64,000 nt of DNA from G020354785 sp964521285. Its GTDB lineage: Bacteria > Bacteroidota > Bacteroidia > Bacteroidales > UBA10428. The stretch lies in assembly GCA_964521285.1 (NCBI GenBank), contig CAZFQS010000008.1, forward strand, positions 1-64,000, written 5' to 3'. Both the position numbers and the translations under genes were made by a program. The notes beneath the pieces were generated by a model. That model was not told the origin of the DNA and did not search any database. It was given only the letters and a program-made list of their open reading frames with translations. This document shows positions 8,967 to 17,913 of this stretch, piece after piece; position 1 is the stretch's first letter, and every line of letters starts with the position of its first letter.

Positions 8967-9227
8967 TTAATCATAATGAAACCTACAGCTTAAGATAATA
9001 ATTTCATTGTCATTAACTTTATAAACCAGTCTATGCTCCTGGTTAATTTTTCTTGACCAGCATCCCTGGTATTTATACTTTAGAGGTTCGGGTTTACCAA
9101 TTCCCTCAAAGGGATTTCTTGTTACTTCTTTTATAAGCTGATTAATCCTGTTAAATAGCTTTTTATCCGTATTATGCCAGTACAGATAATCTTCCCATGA
9201 TTCATCTACAAAAGAAAGCTTTCTCAT
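8967..9227 (-). CDS. yoeB: YoeB-family mRNA interferase toxin
   Basis: This 86-residue RelE-superfamily toxin cleaves mRNA in the ribosomal A site. It aligns along its whole length with E. coli YoeB: ESWEDYLYWHNTDKK, NPFEGIGKPEPLK, WSRKINQEHRLVY and C-terminal CRFHYD. Catalytic residues are present as Glu47, Arg66, His84 and Tyr85. It has one extra Asp after the usual terminal His-Tyr. The ATG overlaps the antitoxin stop by 4 nt (ATGA), the normal coupling for this pair. Confidence 0.95.
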   Translation of the reverse strand: MRKLSFVDESWEDYLYWHNTDKKLFNRINQLIKEVTRNPFEGIGKPEPLKYKYQGCWSRKINQEHRLVYKVNDNEIIILSCRFHYD

Positions 9228-9478
9228 TCTTCAATTAAATCTTTTTGAAGAGTATCACCTTTAATTGCTTTGTTTAAGGCTGATTCCAATCTCTCAACAT
9301 TTTTCCCGGATGATAAAAGGTAATTTGTTTCAATGTATGAATTATACTCATCCAACGAAATTACAACAGCTGATTTCCTTTCACCCCGGTTAATAATAAC
9401 TGTTTCATGATCTTCTGTGACAGAATCAAGATATTTTTTCAAGCCCTTTCTGAAATCTGATAAATTAGTTGCCTGCAT
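9224..9478 (-). CDS. yefM: YefM/Phd-family antitoxin
   Basis: This 84-residue antitoxin has the N-terminal Phd/YefM DNA-binding fold (MQATNLSDFRKGLKKYLDSV, ETVIINRGERKSAVVISLDEYNSYIET) and an acidic disordered tail that wraps the toxin. It precedes and overlaps yoeB. Twin TACGTAC sites lie just upstream of its start, consistent with autorepression by the YefM-YoeB complex. Confidence 0.95.
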   Translation of the reverse strand: MQATNLSDFRKGLKKYLDSVTEDHETVIINRGERKSAVVISLDEYNSYIETNYLLSSGKNVERLESALNKAIKGDTLQKDLIEE

Positions 9479-9502
9479 AATGTAATATTTATTGTATTAA
9501 AT

Positions 9503-9521
9503 TACGTACAAATATACGTAC
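9503..9521 (-). promoter_or_regulatory. Paired operator of the yefM-yoeB operon
   Basis: Two copies of TACGTAC (9503-9509 and 9515-9521) sit 25-43 nt before the yefM ATG with centres exactly 12 bp apart. From memory, the E. coli yefM-yoeB operator also has two GTAC-core palindromes with 12-bp spacing, so this is a likely autoregulatory site. Confidence 0.65.
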
Positions 9522-9661
9522 ATAAAATTAAATGTCCAATTTTTTATCATAATATTTTTCATCCCGCCGACAATTATCCTCAACCTTGCACTGTAAAATC
9601 ATATTTACAGCATTACCGGGAATTTGTTAATTTTATACTGCAAATTAAAAACCGTTATAAA

Positions 9662-10606
9662 ATGAGAATTGTTGTAGCACTTGGCGGGAATGCCCTGCTT
9701 AAACGAGGTCAGCCCATGACAGCTGAAAATCATCGGGCAAATATTCGTATCGCTGCTGAAGCCCTGGCGCCAATAGCCAGAAAACACCAGCTTGTCATAT
9801 CACATGGAAACGGACCTCAGGTGGGATTACTCGCACTTCAGGCATCCAGTTACAACGAAACAGAAGTCTACCCCCTTGATGTACTTGGAGCACAGACAGA
9901 AGGTATGATTGGTTACCTGATAGAACAGGAATTAGGCAATATATTACCTTTTGAGCAGCCCTTTGCCAGCATTTTAACCATGGTTGAAGTGGATGTTAAC
10001 GATCCGGCTTTTAAGAATCCGACTAAACCTATTGGTCCTGTTTTTGAAGAGAAGGAAGCAAAAAAACTGATTAAAGAAAAAAAATGGGTTATGAAAAAAG
10101 AAGGTGATAAATGGAGAAGATTTGTCCCCTCTCCAATTCCTCAGAGAATATTTGAAATGCGTCCTATAAAATGGTTGCTGGACAAAGGCACAATAGTAAT
10201 TTGCACAGGTGGCGGTGGAATACCTACTGTATATGATGATGAAAGGAAGTTGACGGGTGCCGATGTTGTTATTGATAAAGATTATGCCGGGGCCCTTTTG
10301 GCCAAAGAGCTCGAAGCAGATTTGTACGTAATGGCAACAGATGTCGATGCTGTTTACACCGGTTGGGGGACACCAGAAGCCAGGGCATTAAAAAATGTCA
10401 GTTATGAAGATATGAAGAACGAAGATTTTGATTCCGGTTCCATGGGCCCGAAAGTTATATCTGCCTGCTGGTTTGCTGAAAAGACAGGTAAAAAGGCGGC
10501 CATTGGCTCTTTAACAGATCTCGAAAAAATAGTTGAAGGAGAAAAGGGAACAATAATATCTCCCGGACCGCAAAAAGCCCGTGAAGTATTTGGAAGGTTA
10601 GTATGA
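9662..10606 (+). CDS. arcC: Carbamate kinase
   Basis: This 314-residue cytoplasmic enzyme transfers phosphate between carbamoyl phosphate and ADP. Family motifs run throughout: N-terminal VALGGNALL, SHGNGPQVG, CTGGGGIPTVYDD, GADVVIDKDYAGALLA, ATDVDAVYTGWGTPEA and GSMGPKVISACWFAEKTGKKAAIGSL. It stands alone here, without ornithine carbamoyltransferase or arginine deiminase, so its source of carbamoyl phosphate (agmatine, allantoin or arginine breakdown) is not visible. An 8-bp-periodic tract starts just after its stop. Confidence 0.95.
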   Translation: MRIVVALGGNALLKRGQPMTAENHRANIRIAAEALAPIARKHQLVISHGNGPQVGLLALQASSYNETEVYPLDVLGAQTEGMIGYLIEQELGNILPFEQPFASILTMVEVDVNDPAFKNPTKPIGPVFEEKEAKKLIKEKKWVMKKEGDKWRRFVPSPIPQRIFEMRPIKWLLDKGTIVICTGGGGIPTVYDDERKLTGADVVIDKDYAGALLAKELEADLYVMATDVDAVYTGWGTPEARALKNVSYEDMKNEDFDSGSMGPKVISACWFAEKTGKKAAIGSLTDLEKIVEGEKGTIISPGPQKAREVFGRLV

Positions 10607-10612
10607 TAAAGT

Positions 10613-10676
10613 TTGTTCTATTGTTCTATTGCTCTGTTGTTTTATTGCTGTATTGCTGAGTTTTATTATTGTAAAT
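10613..10676. repeat. Degenerate 8-bp tandem repeat
   Basis: Consecutive octamers TTGTTCTA, TTGTTCTA, TTGCTCTG, TTGTTTTA, TTGCTGTA, TTGCTGAG, TTTTATTA, TTGTAAAT lie in phase between the convergent arcC and GH26 genes. Other 8-bp-periodic tracts in the window (38271-38310, 54921-54960, 62539-62555) have a similar period and TT-rich start. Confidence 0.65.
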
Positions 10677-10709
10677 TGTTCTGACAGCTGAATCCTAAAT
10701 CCTTAAAGC

Positions 10710-12434
10710 TTAATCTTTGATGATTATCTTATAATAACAGACTTTCTGATTGTTATATATTTTTAAAATATACAGCCCTTTTTCAAATGCATGTATGTTT
10801 ATTGTATTAATATTACCGGGAGATGAAAATATAATGCAGCCATTTAAGTCTATAAGTTCCAGGCGTGAAAAGCTGTCTCCTTCAACGCGTAAACTTTCTG
10901 AGCAGGGATTAGGGAATACCAGATATCCGGCCTTTTCATTATCTGAAGTTTCAAAAGCAGACAAGGGATCGCCTTCAAAACTAAGAACATCAGGGTGATT
11001 ATATACATCCCGCAGATGCTGGCCTGTATTTTGTTGTGTAACCAGATTGGACCACGACATAAAGTATAGCCATGGCGCATCTGTAGTAAGACAGTCTTCA
11101 GGATCCGGTATAGGACCATTTTCTGTCATTGCAATTAATTTTTCTCCATTAACGAGGTTATATAAATTATCAAATGCACTTTTTTGAATGCCGTAATTAT
11201 AAGTCCCGGGATATGAATCATAGCCTGCAATATCCACACTGTCGTTCCCCGGATACCAGTCAGATTCAGGTGTTGACCAGATCCAAATCAGATTATGCAG
11301 CTCATGATAGTTTATTAACCTGTCAAATAGCATTGAATAGAGCTTTTTACAGGCCACCGGTCCCTTTGCCCCCCACCAGAACCAGCCGCCCCCCGCCTCA
11401 TGCAGCGGACGCCATAATACCGGCACTCCGGCTGCCTGCAGCCTTTTTAACTGATAACCTATTGTATCAATGTCTCTTATTATGTCGCTATATTCCTGTG
11501 TCCCTGGTGTAACTCCCTGCGTAACATCAAAAGTTGTAAGGTCAGTATAAAATGTATTTGTACCTGCCTCACCCCCGCTCGGAGAATGCCAGTGCCAGTG
11601 AAAATTAACAATTCCTTCGTGGTCAGTGTTGTTATACCAGTTTATGGCCTCCTGTACTGAACCATCGTCTACCACACCAAATTTGTGATCATTTATATTA
11701 TTATCCCATGCATAGGCATAACCTTCGGTATAAGATTGAAAATCCCATGATCTGAGCATCGGTTTTCTGCCTGTGTTAGTATTTATCAGATTATAATAAC
11801 TATCTGTTTGTCCTGATATAATCTTTTCCACGAACTGTGATACCAGAAAATCATAAAGTGATTTGGTGACTGAATCAGCATCTGCATCAACTAAATCAGG
11901 AGTTATGTTATAAGTGTTTTTTAAAGTTGTGTAAACAGTGAACTTGTCTACTTCCATCCATCCCCAGTTTTTTAACAGGGTAATGGTGTTTGTACCCTCA
12001 TTGAAAATATAACTTCCTGCATCTATATCCGTAAATGTACCGGTTGCAGGAAATACCACAGGGGAAGAATAGCCATCATTGACATATATATCCTGTGTCT
12101 TGCCCCCGTAAGGGCCATTGTAACAAACGATAATCTTATATAAACCTTTTTCAGGTACGCTAACTGTTACAGTAACTTTGTCACCGTCATTATCAAATCC
12201 TGTTACATAACCGGTTCCTGAATAGCCAGGTCTTGTTGCTTCAATGTATACTCCCGTAAGTATCCCGTTTTCTGCTTCAGCTGAATCTACAGGTACAACT
12301 GACTGGCCAAAAGAAAGCTGTGCATAACAAAAAAGTGAGATTATTAATCCGGCTAACCATTGTCCGGAATGAATATACTTTTCAGGTTCTGTATCAGGTG
12401 TATTTATATGTCTATAAAGTGTGGTTATCCTCAT
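10710..12434 (-). CDS. Secreted GH26 beta-mannanase with N-terminal CBM and T9SS domain
   Basis: This 574-residue extracellular glycosidase probably acts on beta-1,4-mannan. After a long basic n-region and hydrophobic stretch (about residues 28-43), a CBM35/CBM6-type jelly roll spans about 48-168 (AENGILTGVYIEATRPGYSG ... WGWMEVDKFTV). The GH26 barrel shows DFQSYTEGYAYAWDN, the HWHSPSGG loop, WRPLHEAGGGWFWWG with acid/base Glu346, and MTENGPIP with nucleophile Glu438. The C-terminus (LVFPNPCSESL ... GLYILKI) is a sorting domain. It converges on arcC and is separated from the treT-like gene by about 250 nt, so it is likely transcribed alone. Confidence 0.9.
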   Translation of the reverse strand: MRITTLYRHINTPDTEPEKYIHSGQWLAGLIISLFCYAQLSFGQSVVPVDSAEAENGILTGVYIEATRPGYSGTGYVTGFDNDGDKVTVTVSVPEKGLYKIIVCYNGPYGGKTQDIYVNDGYSSPVVFPATGTFTDIDAGSYIFNEGTNTITLLKNWGWMEVDKFTVYTTLKNTYNITPDLVDADADSVTKSLYDFLVSQFVEKIISGQTDSYYNLINTNTGRKPMLRSWDFQSYTEGYAYAWDNNINDHKFGVVDDGSVQEAINWYNNTDHEGIVNFHWHWHSPSGGEAGTNTFYTDLTTFDVTQGVTPGTQEYSDIIRDIDTIGYQLKRLQAAGVPVLWRPLHEAGGGWFWWGAKGPVACKKLYSMLFDRLINYHELHNLIWIWSTPESDWYPGNDSVDIAGYDSYPGTYNYGIQKSAFDNLYNLVNGEKLIAMTENGPIPDPEDCLTTDAPWLYFMSWSNLVTQQNTGQHLRDVYNHPDVLSFEGDPLSAFETSDNEKAGYLVFPNPCSESLRVEGDSFSRLELIDLNGCIIFSSPGNINTINIHAFEKGLYILKIYNNQKVCYYKIIIKD

Positions 12435-12684
12435 AATTAATGTTTTTTAAATATAATAATAACCAGGCTAATTCTCTTCAGGTTTGATGTTAAAAATGAA
12501 TTATGATAAAAAAACATTTTTCTTATTTTTAACCTGTCATAGAATATTGCAAGACATTTTAGTATTGATCTAGAAGTAATATGTATGGTAAAAAACCGGC
12601 CTTTTGGCTTTCAGCGACTCTTAAATTTTATTGAAAAAGCAGGTGATGCTCTACCCCATCCTGCGACATTGTTTCTGCCTGACA

Positions 12685-13998
12685 CTACCTGATTGTAAAA
12701 TAAGGAAAGTCTATTCCAAGCAGGAATCTCATTAAGATACAGTATCTTTTAATAAGGGAAGTAATAAGAAAATGATTACGTACATGCTCAACAGCATGAT
12801 ATCCCATTCTTTCCCTTTCGTCTTTATTAGTCAGCAGGAACTTTATATATGTTGCAATATGATCAACATTGTATGGTTCAACAAGGAAGCCGGTTTTATT
12901 ATTTATTACCTGCAGGGGAATTCCTCCTATATTACTTCCAATTACCGGTGTTCCCTGCCATAACGCTTCAGAAATAACCAGGCCGAATCCTTCCTTGGTA
13001 GAAACATGGACAAACACTTTGGCAATTTTCATTAATGAGCCAATACTCTCATCATTATTACTGATATTAAGTAAAAGATGGATATCAGGATCCCCGTCAG
13101 CAATCTTTGTTATTCTGGAATAAACTTCACTTCCCTCAGGATCATCACTTGCTGAATTACCAACAATTATCAATAAAGGTTTTATCTTTTGAATTTTTTT
13201 GAAGCTTTTTAGTTTAATAAATGATTTAATAATTGTTTCCTGGTTTTTATGCACATCATAGCGTGAAACTGCAAGTATAATAGGCCGTCTTGGATCAATA
13301 TTATGTGTATTGAACAGATCGCTAAGCGTATCCAGTGCCTCTTTTTCAGTACGCTGTTTGTTTTTAACAGACAAAGGATCAATAGCCGGAGCCATTCTGT
13401 AAACAGGCTTCTTAATACCTTCCTTTACAAAGTTGTCATGTGAGAAAACAACCCCATCATAGTTATTAATATAAGGCAATAAAAAATTCCAGATTAATTC
13501 ATTGGTTTCAGAAGTATCAATATGGCATCTCCATATCATTTTTCCCTCGTAATGTCCATGAACTATTGAAGCACAGGGTTGCGGATCATGAACGACATTC
13601 ATATCCGCTATTATTCTTTTGTTTTTAAAGTTTTTTTTGTTTGTATTTATATATAAATCAAGCAAGTCCTCCAGTGTAAATTTCTGATCCAATCCCTGAA
13701 TTATATTATGAAACCGTTTTGTTACCATATAAAAATTTTCAGAACCTTCTATACAATACCACAAACAGTTTATACCAAGTCCGTTTGCCAGAGGAACAAT
13801 GCTCTTAAGCATTTCTGCAACCCCACCTCCTTCAAAAGTTGAATTAACATTTGTCCATGTTTTATTAACCAGTAAATCGGCAAGCTTTCTGATTGATTCG
13901 ACTTTGTCTTTGCCAATTATTTCTGAATAAATTTCCAGATCTACAGGTTCTAAAGGAGCATATTTTTTTTTGTATTTAGGGCTTAAATTATTATACAC
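12685..13998 (-). CDS. treT: Trehalose synthase (glycosyltransferring, TreT type), GT4
   Basis: This 437-residue cytoplasmic glycosyltransferase resembles TreT, which joins NDP-glucose and glucose into trehalose reversibly. The N-terminal half holds VNSTFEGGGVAEMLKSIVPL, the glycine-rich acceptor/donor motif of TreT, followed by WRCHIDTSE and VFSHDNFV. The C-terminal GT-B half has ILAVSRYDVHKN, HVSTKEGFGLVISEALWQGT and PVIGSNIGGIP, with the retaining-GT4 EGFGL...E motif. Length fits TreT (about 410-440). A complete OtsA-OtsB fusion lies 34 kb away, so the genome has two trehalose routes. Other GT4 trehalose/sucrose-like synthases cannot be fully excluded. Confidence 0.85.
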   Translation of the reverse strand: MYNNLSPKYKKKYAPLEPVDLEIYSEIIGKDKVESIRKLADLLVNKTWTNVNSTFEGGGVAEMLKSIVPLANGLGINCLWYCIEGSENFYMVTKRFHNIIQGLDQKFTLEDLLDLYINTNKKNFKNKRIIADMNVVHDPQPCASIVHGHYEGKMIWRCHIDTSETNELIWNFLLPYINNYDGVVFSHDNFVKEGIKKPVYRMAPAIDPLSVKNKQRTEKEALDTLSDLFNTHNIDPRRPIILAVSRYDVHKNQETIIKSFIKLKSFKKIQKIKPLLIIVGNSASDDPEGSEVYSRITKIADGDPDIHLLLNISNNDESIGSLMKIAKVFVHVSTKEGFGLVISEALWQGTPVIGSNIGGIPLQVINNKTGFLVEPYNVDHIATYIKFLLTNKDERERMGYHAVEHVRNHFLITSLIKRYCILMRFLLGIDFPYFTIR

Positions 13999-14237
13999 AA
14001 TATTTATTCTTTTATAAATTTTTTATTATTCGCTAAGATAAAATTAATCAAATAATTGTTACAAAATTTATTGAATCAGTACATTTCTGTAGAAATACCA
14101 TTGTCCGCTACAGGACCCTTTATTATCCACATCCCTGTGAATATAAAACAAAAAGCAAATGTTTATAATATTTATTGCAGTTCGCAAAACTAAATGTTAA
14201 CTTTAATATATAACCATCCAAATTAAAACTTGATATT

Positions 14238-14702
14238 ATGAGAAAAGTAATATTTATAATAATAGTCGTTATATTCTTTATTGGCTGCACAAAAGATGAA
14301 GAAGGTAATATTGTATGGCCAACCATGAATGCACTTATAGACAATGAAGAATGGAATACAGCAACAAGAGTAACAATCCTTGAAGAGGGTAAATTTATTA
14401 TTACCGGTACTTCGCTGGATGGCAAATCACTGAGTATAACAATATTTGGAACTTCAGAAGGAAAATATGAATTGAACCTGACTTCAACCCAGGTGGCAGC
14501 TGTTTATAAAGAATCAATAAATATGACAACCGAAGATGCTTTTATTTCCGTAACCGGTGAAGTCGACCTGACAGAGGTAAACAATTCAAAAAAGTCAATA
14601 TCAGGTACTTTTAGTTTTATCGTGGTACGAAATCTGACAAATACTATAAATATCACTGAAGGAGAGTTTACTAATGTAATTTATACTGTAACTGGTCAAT
14701 AA
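14238..14702 (+). CDS. Small lipoprotein, DUF6252-like
   Basis: This 154-residue lipoprotein has a clear lipobox (IIIVVIFFIGCTKDEEG). The body is predicted to be mostly beta: MNALIDNEEWNTATRVTIL, FIITGTSLDGKSLSITIFG, GKYEL and SGTFSFIVV ... ITEGEFTNVIY. This pattern resembles the Bacteroidota DUF6252 family of small beta-sandwich lipoproteins. Function is unknown. It lies 66 nt before the first large CotH gene on the same strand. Confidence 0.75.
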   Translation: MRKVIFIIIVVIFFIGCTKDEEGNIVWPTMNALIDNEEWNTATRVTILEEGKFIITGTSLDGKSLSITIFGTSEGKYELNLTSTQVAAVYKESINMTTEDAFISVTGEVDLTEVNNSKKSISGTFSFIVVRNLTNTINITEGEFTNVIYTVTGQ

Positions 14703-14768
14703 ATTACCAATAGTAAAATATATAAGTGCTATATTTATTCTTTGATTGACATTGCAAATTATCGAAGT

Positions 14769-17705
14769 ATGAGAGTCTCCGGATTGGTATTAGCATTTCT
14801 TTTTCTGCCATTTGTTTCTCAATCTCAGATTGTTATTAACGAAATAATGGCTGCCAATGCAACAACACTTATTGAAACAGATTATTACAATTTTCCCGAC
14901 TGGATTGAGATATATAACAGCGGAACCACAAGTGTTAATTTATCAGATTATTATTTATCTGACGACATAGATGATTTAAATCAATGGCGTTTCCCTTCAG
15001 CTACCCTTAATCCAAATCAGTATTACATTGTATACTGTGATAAAAAGAGTACAGGCAGACATACCAATTTTGGATTGCGCACTGAAGGGGAAACAATTTA
15101 TTTAAGCGACCTGTCAGGTAATATTGTTGATCTCGTAAAGTATGACAGTCAATTTCCTGATATTTCCTGCGGCCGAAATCCCTATGCTTTAAACCAGTGG
15201 CTTAATTGCGCAACTCCAACTCCCGGGGCAATTAATTCAGTGACCGCAGCAAGAGAACAGTCTCCCAGGGCCGGTTACTCTATCCCGGCAGGAAGATTGA
15301 GTTCATCAGCTTCTCTTTCCCTTTCAGGTAATGGTGTCAGATATACGACCAATGGTGCTGAACCTGAATCTACTTCTCCGGCATACTCTCAACCTGTAAG
15401 TATAAACAAGACAATGGTAGTAAAGACTAAAACTTTTCAGGATGGTTATCTGCCTGGTGAGTCTTATGCCAATACATACTTTTTGAATGAACACACTTTT
15501 ACCCTGCCAGTTGTTGCTATTTCTTTTACCCCTGATTATTTCTATGATAATACTATTGGTATTCATGTGAGGGGAACCAATGGAACTGAAGGAAACTGCG
15601 GTAGTGTGGCCAATTGGAACCAGGACTGGGAGCGCGCGGCATATTTTGAATACTTTGACGAAAACGGTGTAAAACAAATTTCCCAGCCCATTGGTGTTAA
15701 GCTGGCAGGAGGTTGCACCCGAGGGAGGGATCAGAAGTCATTATCACTTTATGCACGAAGCAAATACGGAAATAATGATTTCGACTATCCATTTTTTAAA
15801 CAAAAACCGGAAATTACCAGGTATAAATCTTTATTATTAAGGAATTCAGGTAATGACCAGGATCAGACCCTGTTGAGGGATGCTTTTTTACAGGCACTGG
15901 TTAATAAATCGATGGACATTGATTACCAGTCCTATCAACCTGCAATAGTATATTTTAATGATGAATACCGCGGTATAATGAACCTCAGGGAAAAGACAGA
16001 TGAAGATTATTTCTTTTCAAATTATGCAATTGGCAGCGATGAAGTTGATTTTCTGGAAGGAATCCTGTTTTGCAATTCTGATAATTGTTATACTGCAGTC
16101 CGCGGTTCTCTTAGTGACTATGAAGATATAATTTCTTTTATTTCATCAAACAACCTTTCCGATAATGTGAATTATAACTTTATTGTATCTCATTGTGATT
16201 TGCAGGAGTATATCAACTACCTGACTTTACATATATATATTGCAGACATGGACTGGCCGGGCAATAACCTTAAATTCTGGAAAAAATCGGTCAACGGGAA
16301 ATGGCGGTGGATAGTATTTGACCTGGACTACGGTTTTGGTTTCAGGCTTGATGAGAATGGTTATACACACGAAACCTTCCATTTTGCGACAGCAACCGAT
16401 GGTCCGGACCACCCCAATCCTCCCTGGTCGACTTTGCTTTTCAGAAAGCTCCTGGAAAATGATAGCTTTAAAAAACAGTTTCTAAGCACATTCATTACAC
16501 ACATGAATTCGTCATTCCTCCCCGAATGGTGTAATTATGTCCTCGATAGCCTTTCAGCCATAATTGACTATGAGATCACATTTAACCAAATCAAGTATGG
16601 CCGTACAAAAAGCCAGTGGCTGCAATATTTAAATACTTTTAAACAATATGCTGTAAACAGGAGCAGCTTTATGCCTGGATATGTGAAATCCTTTTTCAAT
16701 CTGTCATCAAATTACGCGGATATCTATATTTCAAATCCTGACATCTTGAAAGGTAAAGTGAACATAAACAATGCAATAGTGCAAATGTACCCTTTTAACA
16801 TGTCAACTTACAAGGAATTGCCATTATCATTAAAAGCTATACCGGAGAAAGGTTACAGGTTTGTTCAGTGGAACTATGCTGGAGAGACTTCCCTATACAG
16901 TGACGAAATCGAAATACATAGCGACACCAGTTTTGATATTTCCCTTGAACCGGTTTTTAAGCCAATTGAGAATATAGAAGGAATTTATCTGAATGAAATA
17001 GCCTCTGTCACATCATTATTCCGGGATGAATACGACGAAAAATCCGGTTTTGCTGAGTTATATAATAATACTGGCGAAGATATTGCACTGTTCAGTTTCT
17101 TTTTATCTGACGATAAAAACAATCTGATGCGCTATGCCATACCTGATTCCACTGTAATACCTGCTAATTGTTTCATAACTTTTTATCTGGACGGAGAAGC
17201 CAAACAGGGTATAATGCATACTTCATTTAAGGCCGATACTGACGGAGAATCAATGTTTTTGTCACAGAAAGTCGGGGAGATAATTCATACACTCGACTCG
17301 ATATCCTTTTCAGCACTGGTTACTGATCGTTCTTTTGGCAAATATGTTGACGGTACAGGTGAATGGCAGTATATGGCAAATATTACACCTGGTCAGCCAA
17401 ATGATCCGGAAATATTTATATTAAGCAGAGAAATCCACGAGATATCAATTGATATAAAAGTATATCCAAATCCGTCAGATGGAAATATTTATGTATCCAT
17501 CGAAGGAAATGATATGTATTCGCAGACATATTTAATGGAAATTATTGATATTAGCGGGAAGGTTGTTTATCCGAAAGTCTGGTTAAATAGCAACAGTAAT
17601 TATATCAACCTGGAGAATTTGAACAGTGGTTTTTATTTCGTCAGAATATACAAAGGCATAAAATTATTAAATACAAGGAAACTCATAATTAATAAAATTC
17701 GCTGA
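14769..17705 (+). CDS. Large secreted CotH-kinase-like protein with lamin-tail domains and T9SS domain (paralogue 1)
   Basis: This multidomain protein has 978 residues from the ATG at 14769. An upstream in-frame TTG at 14742 is less likely, because the next gene conserves both the sequence before this ATG and the MRVSGL start. Domains in order: signal peptide (to ~SQSQ), lamin-tail domain (~20-155, IVINEIMAANATTL ... WIEIYNSG), chitobiase-type beta domain (~165-240, GVRYTTNGAEPESTSPAYS), CotH core (~245-620), second lamin-tail domain (GIYLNEIASVTSLF ... FAELYNNTGED), T9SS sorting domain (VYPNPSDGNIYV ... GFYFVRI). Core motifs are RNSGNDQ, GIMNLREKTDEDYF and WRWIVFDLDYGFG. It is a tandem duplicate of the following gene. 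Substrate unknown; a surface or matrix role is inferred. Confidence 0.88.
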   Translation: MRVSGLVLAFLFLPFVSQSQIVINEIMAANATTLIETDYYNFPDWIEIYNSGTTSVNLSDYYLSDDIDDLNQWRFPSATLNPNQYYIVYCDKKSTGRHTNFGLRTEGETIYLSDLSGNIVDLVKYDSQFPDISCGRNPYALNQWLNCATPTPGAINSVTAAREQSPRAGYSIPAGRLSSSASLSLSGNGVRYTTNGAEPESTSPAYSQPVSINKTMVVKTKTFQDGYLPGESYANTYFLNEHTFTLPVVAISFTPDYFYDNTIGIHVRGTNGTEGNCGSVANWNQDWERAAYFEYFDENGVKQISQPIGVKLAGGCTRGRDQKSLSLYARSKYGNNDFDYPFFKQKPEITRYKSLLLRNSGNDQDQTLLRDAFLQALVNKSMDIDYQSYQPAIVYFNDEYRGIMNLREKTDEDYFFSNYAIGSDEVDFLEGILFCNSDNCYTAVRGSLSDYEDIISFISSNNLSDNVNYNFIVSHCDLQEYINYLTLHIYIADMDWPGNNLKFWKKSVNGKWRWIVFDLDYGFGFRLDENGYTHETFHFATATDGPDHPNPPWSTLLFRKLLENDSFKKQFLSTFITHMNSSFLPEWCNYVLDSLSAIIDYEITFNQIKYGRTKSQWLQYLNTFKQYAVNRSSFMPGYVKSFFNLSSNYADIYISNPDILKGKVNINNAIVQMYPFNMSTYKELPLSLKAIPEKGYRFVQWNYAGETSLYSDEIEIHSDTSFDISLEPVFKPIENIEGIYLNEIASVTSLFRDEYDEKSGFAELYNNTGEDIALFSFFLSDDKNNLMRYAIPDSTVIPANCFITFYLDGEAKQGIMHTSFKADTDGESMFLSQKVGEIIHTLDSISFSALVTDRSFGKYVDGTGEWQYMANITPGQPNDPEIFILSREIHEISIDIKVYPNPSDGNIYVSIEGNDMYSQTYLMEIIDISGKVVYPKVWLNSNSNYINLENLNSGFYFVRIYKGIKLLNTRKLIINKIR

Positions 17706-17913
17706 GCAAATTAATTGAATCAATTTAGCCTAAACCGTTCCCGATATTTTTACGTATGAAAAAATGTAGATGAATTTTTTTACAGGTTTTATCCTAGATA
17801 GCTTGATTCTATTCATTTAACACTGCTGATTGTTTATTTATCAAAAATACTATAGTCTTATTAATATTAAGTGCTATTTTTATGCTATGAATGACATTGC
17901 AAATTAGCGAAGT

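Noticed and set aside
10613..10676. CRISPR-like array after arcC
   Set aside because: The units are 8 bp and contiguous, without spacers.
11174..11512. Plus-strand frame of 112 codons inside the GH26 gene
   Set aside because: It is antisense to catalytic GH26 motifs and has a low-complexity Pro/Arg-rich product.
12630..12675. Possible terminator hairpin (GCAGG ... CCTGC) after the TreT gene
   Set aside because: The stem is short and interrupted and lacks a clear T-run; too weak to list.
14123..14425. Minus-strand frame opposite the DUF6252-like lipoprotein
   Set aside because: The plus-strand gene has a lipobox and family pattern; the minus frame has none.
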